From Hygrocybe punicea (Eukaryota; Basidiomycota; Agaricomycetes; Agaricales; Hygrophoraceae): 64,000 nt of DNA. The DNA lies in assembly GCA_963556145.1 (NCBI GenBank), contig OY744467.1, forward strand, positions 434,001-498,000, given 5' to 3'. Below, piece by piece: positions 57,227-64,000 of this stretch; position 1 is the first letter of the stretch; every line of letters starts with the position of its first letter. Made by a program: the position numbers and the translations under genes. The notes below the pieces were generated by a model. That model was not told the DNA's origin. It searched no databases and saw only the letters and a program-made list of their open reading frames with translations.

Positions 57227-58585
57227 TTCAATTGCTGGAAGGTATACCTGTTGCAAGCATTAGCAATGACCAACTGACATTTTGTTGAGCTTACCTTCAT
57301 AAGTGCTTTTGAATCATCGCCAGTCCATTGTTTAAACCCTCAGCCTTGAGGGAATCGTCGTAAGCCAGCAAATTGGGGTACAGCTGCAATTCTAGAAACT
57401 TTGTCACGAATTTGGTATGGTAGAAGCTGCCTAAATTTCTCACCGGTGATCAATATCATCCAGTATCTCATTCGCTCATGTTTGACCATGTGCGCCAATA
57501 AGATATTCTTGAACCCAGGTTACAAGGTGATCTTTGAAGGTTCCTTTGATGATTTGATGAAGGAGATCAGGTGCGATAGTTCATGAATGTCAGCTTGTGG
57601 GAAATCATTGGTGAAGGGCTGCAAGCAACTCGTCTCAGCATCCAGTGATGGCAAAACAAAGGTGAATGGTCCATTCTTACTACAATATCACCAACAAGAC
57701 CATATTGATCCCAAAGCTCACCCAGTTCCAATGTACTCACAAGCAATTCTGTGTGTTCACAAGAACATCGTCCACCACTGCCGTGCAAATTATCATGTGG
57801 TGCCATACATCTAATAGTTGATGTCAACATTTATTGATATTTATTGGTGGCACTTATCGAAGGAATGGGTTTACCTCGGACACCAGCCTTGCACAATGCA
57901 CGTAAGAAGTGCTTGTTTGGGATAGTCCGCAATGTATGGCCCCAGGCCATAAATTGCCTGCCTGAAGTGGCCATTGGGACAACATATTACATCAGGTTTC
58001 AACATACCAGGTTTGAGAGATTGCAAAATCCTGGCGAGAGATGAGTGGAATAGCTGCCGTCGAAACTTTCTAAACTTCAGATCATTCAGATATTTTTTGT
58101 TTGCTACACAATCTCAATAATCAATACTTCCAACCTAAATCAAGTGAACACACTCTTTGGTATGGCCAGAAAACCAATTGGCACTATGCCATTGCAGTGC
58201 GCTCGATGTACATTATTATGGATGTTGCCAATTGACAAATAGAGGGGATAGTACTTGTTGTTTCTGGTTGCAACAGAGACTGTTGTCTTATTGCTCCCCA
58301 AGATGATTGGGATGAACATTGACCCATGCAAAGCTGGGTCTTTGGCAATTTTATCCTGAACAAAGGTGTGAGATTTGATAATTGTGATGGCATGTGATAG
58401 CAGCTCACTCCTTGCATCCATACCCATTCTCCTGAAAAGAAAATTTTGAACTGGCAATTACTATTCTCTGGGCCTCCAAATTCTCACATGGGTGTATTAT
58501 CAAACTCTCCATCGAAGTCGGGATTTCCAACCAAGTTTTGCACGACGGCCAGTGGATCTCGAAACCACACCTCATACTCCACATC

Positions 58586-61500
58586 TAGTGTGTGACACAG
58601 GTGACACCAAGGGTGTGAACCTGACACACCACACCTGTCACCTGTAACACCAGACCTGTGACAGGTGAGGTGTACACAGGTCCAGGTTTATACCATGGGT
58701 TTCAGGCACAAACCATGGGTATGACACCATGTGAAAACACCGCGGGGAACCCGCATGAATACTTATAACCGATCAACGGACTATCAACGGACATGGCACA
58801 TTGTACCTAATTGTCGGTCTCCACATCTGTTGGCACTGTTGCCGCCTCGCCATCACTCTCCACCCTCTTACGTTTACCGTTGCGACGCTGTACAGCCTCA
58901 ATCACATCCAACATTACTACCAAATCTTTGTGGCACCAATCTCCAAGACAAAGCGATGCCCGGATCGAGGATGCAGAGAGCCTGTTCCGGGTATATGGGA
59001 GAAGATGGCGGCCTTTCGAGAACACACGCTCAACTCCGGTTGAGGTAGCTGTATAGCATGGGTGTGAGAATATATGAACACATGGCAAGAACACTTACCA
59101 GGAGCACTATGATAATCGAGTGCCATGACTGAGAGCCTTGGGAACACTGCGCGATGATCCCACCACCACGCGATAGGGTCTTTGACCCTCTCGATCGGCT
59201 GGGACAAATATACCTTCAGTTCCGATACAGTCGGCACAGCGTCCATGGGAATATCAAAAAGGTCCATCTCCTCCTGATGAGCGGCGTCGGTTGCTTCCGC
59301 CGGCTGCGTAGGCTTGTCATACTTGACGAATTCCTCAGTAACCATGTCCTCAGCAGTTTCGATCCAGGCTTGTTCCCACCCGTGCGAGCGGAAGTAGGAA
59401 AGCTTCATCTGGGGGTGGAGCACTAGACAATCTTAGAATGGTGACAGTGGCATGGTGGAGATGGGCACTCACCCATTGCAATTCGGTACATATTAGAGAG
59501 ATCAGTCTTCGCATAATACTTGTCAATAATCTTCCAAGCAAATTTCAGAGCATGCTTGATGGCTGGCGCAAGAGGCTCGGTTGCCGAGTCCTGTAGCATG
59601 GTATCAAGGCGATCCATCATTGGGATGATGTGAGCAATCGTCTTGATGTTGTCGGTGGAGAAGAATAGTGTTGCGTCTTTGAACAACTTGACACAGCGTT
59701 AGCATGGATTGGAGGGTATGGAAACTGGGTGCTCACCTTAAGAACACGCACTAAGTCCTTGAGAACAATCCAGTGCTCGTCCTCCAACTCATGCTTGCGT
59801 AGTTTGAGAAGTTTGTTCCCTGTGACATCATCAATGGCCTCGCGGTACTTGATGGCAACACAGACCATATCGTAGGTACTGTTCCACCTCGTCTTCACAT
59901 CACGAGGAATCAGTCGTTCGGGTAACTTGTGATCACGGCACGCTTGTTTCCACGTGGGGAGGGCAATAGTGGAAGAGTTCACGATCGCAAAGGACAACTT
60001 GCGCACCTTGCACCAAATAGTCAAGATCAGCTGTATGAATGGCCATTTTGAGAACAACTCACATTCTGCAAAGCGTCAGTCACCGTCTCGGTGTTGCTCT
60101 CAAGCTCTTCCCTTTCGTCCTCGTTCAGCTCCTCAAATGGATCCACATCATCAGGATCGTCATCGCCAGCATCGGACGCCTCATCGGGTTCAGGATCGTC
60201 ATCATCGGCATCTTCGCCTTCAAACGGCAACTCACTGCCCTCACTGCCTCCCACTATATCGGCAGTCTGGCCATCGCGTTGATTGCCACTGCATGACTTT
60301 ACGAGCGCCACCGCTGAAAGATGCATCGTGTGATTGAAACATCGTATTTGATTGACTGCCTCGAAGGAGTTGGGGAGACCGTCCAGTTTAGCTGCTTGCA
60401 TGAGATTGTTTGAAGTGTTGTCAGCTGTAAAGGAAAGTATCTGAGGGATGAGTTTGGATTCCCATTTGTGAATAAAGATGGGCACACTGACCTTGTGCTC
60501 GAGACCGTGCCTTGTGAGCATATCGTGGAACTCACGTGCAAGAGTAGCACCCGTGTGGGACTCCGGCACCTCCACTACGTCGAGAAGAAAAGTGGGAATA
60601 TGTCCATCATGGTGGAAATGAACAGTCCAGGCCACAAAGGCTCGATGATTGGGAGCCATCCAGGCATCGGTAGCGAAGTGGACTTGGCCGGAGTGTTCCT
60701 TGAGAATCTTGTCAATACGTTCGCGGCACTGCTCAAACGCTGCCTTGATGTCCCGTCTGACAGTAGCTGGAGAGGGAATGACGGTGGATGGACGGCCAGC
60801 CTTCATCATCGTGATGAACTGAGGGTCGGAAACGATCTTGGTGGGCCGGGCACTTTCAACACACCAGCGGGCAAGATGAGCTCGTGTTTCTTCAGAGGTA
60901 TGCACGCGATGGGTGACTTTGACAGGCGCCTGGCCTTGTCGGGCGAAGCTGGCAAAGATGGAACCATCCCGACTGACAGGTGTCGGTTTGGAACCGAACG
61001 CTGCATCAACGACGTCCTCACTGAAGCATCGCACGGCGTGGGACTTCAGATTGGATGTCCCACCGTGGTCCTTCGAATCTTGGAAACGCCAAACGCCGTG
61101 GAGACCTTTGTTGCGGCATCGCGGCGCAGCACACTTGAAGAAATGATACTTGCGTCCTTTTTCGTAGCCAGCAGTGACATTGCTATTGAAAAATTGGTAA
61201 ACGGGCGAGTGCCAAGACTCTTTGAGACGAGCTGATGATCCCCAGGCATTAGCAACACTCGAAACGAGCCAAAGTCATACTCACCGAGTTCCTGCTCATC
61301 CGTCTCCTTTTCTGTGCCTTCCGAGGCTTGAACAGATTGAACTTCGTCATCGCTGACAGGTATAGAGAGTGGGGGTGATTCAGAGCGAGCAGTAGCTGAG
61401 CTGGGACGGGCCATGATTGGATGGGGAGCAGTAAACATGGCCAACAGCTTTATCAAGGCTCGGGTTGAAAGGGGGCCCATGGCGCCATACAATAACGGAG

Positions 61501-62030
61501 TGGAGAGATGCTGCTTGGTATTGATAAGCCCAATTGTCAGTCTTGAGAGAGCGAAACACCCACCGCTGATCCAAGCGCAATGTTAAGAAAATCAGACACA
61601 ATAAGAGATACATGTGAGTCCTGTGAGACAGGGCTACAATTGATGATCGAGAGCATGATATCGACTTGGGCGAGACAAGGCTGGAAAAAAACGATCCGAG
61701 AAGACAAGACGCTAGTCGCACGCACCGCAATTATGTTGCCAGTGCTTGGTACCCAATCATCAGGATCCGGTGATGGAGGGCTGTCGCTGGCCATTGAAGG
61801 CATAAAGTCCTGAATCCAGCAACGAGACGATGGATCTCCGAGTCGTCAGTGACGACAAACAAACTGAGGTGTCAACAAACAAAGGTGTCACTGTGTGACC
61901 ATGACAAAACCGTGAACCCGCGGTAACAGGTCCGGTGTGCCGGCAGGTGGGAAAATTTAACACCATACCTGAACCTGTGGCACCTGTACCTGTGACACCG
62001 CAGGTAAACCCACACCTGTGACATACACTA
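58586..62030. mobile_element. Transposase-bearing hAT element
   Basis: Ends TAGTGTGTGACACAGGTG and CACACCTGTGACATACACTA; perfect duplication tccacatc (58578-58585 and 62031-62038). Subterminal zones hold many ACACCTGT/CAGGTGACACC units, the usual layout of hAT transposase binding sites. It encodes one complete-looking transposase on the minus strand and lacks the core palindrome. It interrupts the Plavaka transposase; removal restores PPWMDVEYEVWFRDP. Confidence 0.93.
58807..61414 (-). CDS. hAT-family transposase, apparently intact
   Basis: ATG 61414 starts MARPSSATARSESPP. Exon 1 is 61285-61414 and exon 2 starts at 61231; about six GT-AG introns of 50-56 bp join in phase to give roughly 760 residues. 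Domains in order: BED-type zinc finger (YHFFKCAAPRCRNKG ... SNLKSHAVRC), catalytic core with VHFATDAWMAPNHRAFVAW (first Asp), ILSFTADNTSNN (second Asp), RCFNHTMHLSAV (Cys/His), an acidic insert, TRWNSTYDM in the alpha-helical domain, and the C-terminal hAT dimerisation domain (AWWWDHRAVFPRLSVMALDY, SAPATSTGVERVFSKGR, RNRLSASSIRASLCLGDW). It ends with TAG-side codons at 58807. I found no premature stop. It would excise and insert DNA at 8 bp staggered sites in the nucleus. Confidence 0.9.
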
Positions 62031-63258
62031 TCCACATCCATCCATGGGGGGATGTCTGACGTGGGCCTTTCACCATTGTATTGTGTGGTAAAAGAATTCC
62101 ATGGCACGTTGCCAAGTGGTGAGGTGTCAATGGTATCATATAAGTCTTTATGGTCTGCGAATGAAGGGTAATCTGCATGCCGAAATAGCTTTGCCACCCA
62201 AAGGTCAAGAAGAATGTCAATGTCACCTGCAGACATTTGGTTATGATGGAAAATGAAATTGGCAAATTCAAATTCAAGGCGATCATGATATGGAGTCCAG
62301 TCATCAGAGGAAATGTCGGGGGGGTGTGGGGGAGAGGTGTTGGGCTGTAGGTCATTGCCATATTGATCGCAAGGAATACCTGTCATTTGAGAAATGTTAG
62401 CTTAGAAACAATCATATTCTTAGGTCTTACCATTAATGGTGGGATGGTATTCTGTTGTAGTTGCTGTAAACTTTGTCTTACTGGGGCGGCTTTTATATGA
62501 AGCGAAATGAGTGTCGTTGTCACTGCTCTGGGTCTCATTCGTGGTGTCACAGCAGGAATATTCCCTGTCAGAGCACCAACAGCTCATGGAAGGACTTGAA
62601 CTCCCATAGTCATCATTGGGTCCATCAGCATGTTGAGGACTCAGAGGAAAGTCAGGTGGTGTAGAGCCACCACTTGGCATTGGCCCATCCACACTCTTGT
62701 GGTCTGTTTGAGACCCATTGAAATCGGGTTGCTGAGGACTAACGAGTGGAGTTGAGTTCATTTCATAGCATAGATATTCGTTGTAATAGAGTATGGTTAA
62801 GTCCGGCAGTGGGTACAGGAAGTTGTCTGATGTTGCCTTGCTAGGAGGAGAGAGAGAATGATTCTCGTGGATGGGAGATGATATATAATGGGGTGCAGAT
62901 GATGGCGATTGAGGAGACTCAGGCTGCAATGTGAATTCAGGTCGAAAGTCTGGATGTAATGTCCGGATGTGCTTGGTGAGTCCAGACTGTTTCCGAAAGT
63001 GTCGTTGACAGCCAGGAATAATGCAAGGATATCGGAAGGGATCATGGAGCTGTTTCCTATGTGAACGGTGAGTGGGAGGCATTGAGATTTGAGCATGCCA
63101 ACTTGGAGCTGGCAAGGAGCGGACTTTGTGAAAAATTACTAAGTCAAAATTCCAAATCTGTCAAACGCTAGAAATCGAACCACTGTCATCAGTTTCCACG
63201 TCATCCAGATCAACCAAAAACAAAGCACACCAGCTTGATCCTCTACCTCCAAAGCGTC

Positions 63259-63426
63259 ATGGCAGAGGCCCATGAGAGAGTTGGCATGCCTACTCGCTCG
63301 CAGAATGCAGCAAAGCATCGAGGCGCTATTCAAATGGCCACAAAACACAAACGACGGACCAAAGCTGAGATAGCACGGGACAACGAATTGAAAAGGATGG
63401 AGAAAGAGTTGAAAGCTCGGCAGTAG
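63259..63426 (+). CDS. Short basic open frame (possible gene fragment)
   Basis: MAEAHERVGMPTRSQNAAKH followed by KHKRRTKAEIARDNELKRME and a Lys/Glu helix ending KARQ. The KRRTKAEIARDN style recurs in agaricomycete proteins of unknown function. It begins about 145 bp upstream of the Plavaka start, divergently. It may be the first exon of a decayed neighbour. Confidence 0.35.
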   Translation: MAEAHERVGMPTRSQNAAKHRGAIQMATKHKRRTKAEIARDNELKRMEKELKARQ

Positions 63427-63454
63427 GAGGACAATATTGATCATATTGCTGTAC

Positions 63455-63590
63455 CCACTGCGCCTCGTTTCCATTGAAAACGAGATGTCAGGCAGTCCCA
63501 GGACCTTGCATTCCTGTCTTCTGCCCTACCAGCTCACCCCTCTTTTTTCTACCAACAGGACACCTTCTCCTGTGCTGTTTGTGGCCATCC
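63455..63590. repeat. Lone copy of the 150 bp GC-rich unit
   Basis: CGCCTCGTTTCCATTGAAAA, then TTGCATTCCTGTCTTCTGCC and ACCAGCTCACCCC follow the order of one unit of the 21555-22495 array. Confidence 0.6.
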
Positions 63591-63595
63591 CTGGC

Positions 63596-64000
63596 TAGTG
63601 TTGTCATGATCCAAACAGGATTCGGATCAAAACATAGTAATATGCTGTCACTAGTCACCATCCCTACAGCACACATCACATTACAAGGACCATTCATACT
63701 GGAATGCCCCCATCTGCATATGGAGTAGAAAGGAATACCCTTATCTGCATATAGGACACACAGGAAATCCTTATCTGCACATAGGACATACAGGAAACCC
63801 TTATCTAAACAAGGGACATGCAAGGAAACCCTTATCTACAGAAGGGACATACAAGAAAACCCTTATCTATGCAGAGGAAATGAAGGAATACCCTTATCTT
63901 AACTGATAAGGCCCCCAAAACATCTTATCAGAGGCCAAAGAAGCACAAGAAGCACAGCCACATCCTTATCTCCAATCATAGAGATAACACATGCCACCCA
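63596..64000. mobile_element. Inverted copy of the LTR-like insert end, runs off the edge
   Basis: TAGTGTTGTCATGATCC at 63596 starts a stretch that is the reverse complement of 49049-49449 (positions sum to 113049). It continues to the window edge with GATAAGGGT-type repeats. The encoded 75-residue reverse frame is the same in both copies, showing high identity. Confidence 0.8.

Larger units (their letters stand above)
54921..63115 (-). pseudogene. Plavaka-type transposase, split by two hAT insertions
   Basis: Exon 1 (62431-63115) encodes a C2H2 finger (YPCIIPGCQRHFRKQSGLTK then HIRTLH). After an intron, GIPCDQYGNDLQ and NQMSAGDIDILLDLWVAKLF lead to DIPPWMDV at the first hAT. Frame resumes at 58585 with EYEVWFRDPLAVVQNL, then MFIPIILGSNKTTVSVATRN, FHSSLARILQSLKPGM, EHTELLVSTLELGELWDQYG, VYLPAIE at the second hAT, GHIPHDVVCTFQAFLEFYYL, GAPNGLCSSITKSKHVKSVK and a C-terminal YPCALVQWYARTDDEPDEDM ... 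YVNKFADHHSFEIAF ending at 54921. Independent lesions: TGA at 57340-57342 and 57476-57478 (Arg expected) and a one-base loss near 57577. It is inactive. Confidence 0.85.

Noticed and set aside
60468..61235. 255-residue plus-strand frame
   Set aside because: Shadow of the hAT transposase, whose minus-strand frame has splice sites and catalytic motifs.
1..64000. tRNA or rRNA genes
   Set aside because: I looked for GTTCGAATC-type T-arm boxes and rRNA blocks; the few hits (for example near 16388 and 36236) lie in transposon coding or hAT repeats without a cloverleaf.

Overview
This window looks like a gene-poor, transposon-crowded accessory region of a basidiomycete, most likely an agaricomycete mushroom genome. 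The evidence is short 50-65 bp GT-AG introns in nearly every gene, typical agaricomycete families (Plavaka transposase, DUF6533-like membrane protein, MULE with an associated Ulp1 protease, Harbinger DDE transposase), and no rRNA, tRNA or prokaryotic operon signals. All assignments come from reading the sequence; no database search was run.

Layout. 1-1239: a long open frame leaving the left edge (Helitron-type N-terminal region, tentative). 2328-4251: a clean 8-exon gene of unknown function. 4615-5175: a GTTCGG foldback repeat. 5410-6953: a broken gene with an in-frame TGA. 7035-9389 and 12176-14759: two diverged copies of a divergent two-gene cassette of unknown function; copy 1 is broken by CGA to TGA. 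15420-15908: WD40 scraps plus a palindrome. 16228-20489: a decayed MULE (transposase plus Ulp1-like protease). 20555-29634: two near-identical 3514 bp arms in inverted orientation around a 2 kb WD40 gene. 30880-32134: fused scraps of HSP90 and clathrin heavy chain. 32700-34275: an element carrying a 160 bp satellite. 35085-36854: nested hAT-like elements. 37053-40827: membrane-protein genes. 41280-42580: kinase and hemerythrin scraps. 42833-44384: Tc1/mariner-like element with a nested insertion. 44504-45848: decayed Harbinger transposase. 46424-49500: hAT scrap, foldback and an LTR-like insert. 49736-63115: a Plavaka-type transposase and a neighbouring proline/serine-rich gene, interrupted by three hAT elements, one carrying an apparently intact transposase.

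Insertion history is readable at base resolution. Four hAT-type elements ending in TAGTGT...ACACTA are each flanked by a perfect 8 bp target duplication (gcccaagg, tcctggat, ttcaattg, tccacatc). Removing three of them, with one duplication copy each, restores open coding frames.

The most unusual signal is a roughly 55 bp imperfect palindrome (ACCTCGCGAA ... TCAATTGA ... TTCGCGAGGT) found in eight full or near-full copies plus two partial ones. It sits in elements that otherwise share little internal sequence, and the inner stem bases change in a compensating way between copies. It is absent from the transposase-bearing hAT. A second theme is that premature stops are repeatedly TGA or TAG where arginine, glutamine or tryptophan is expected; one is proved to be CGA to TGA by its paralogue.
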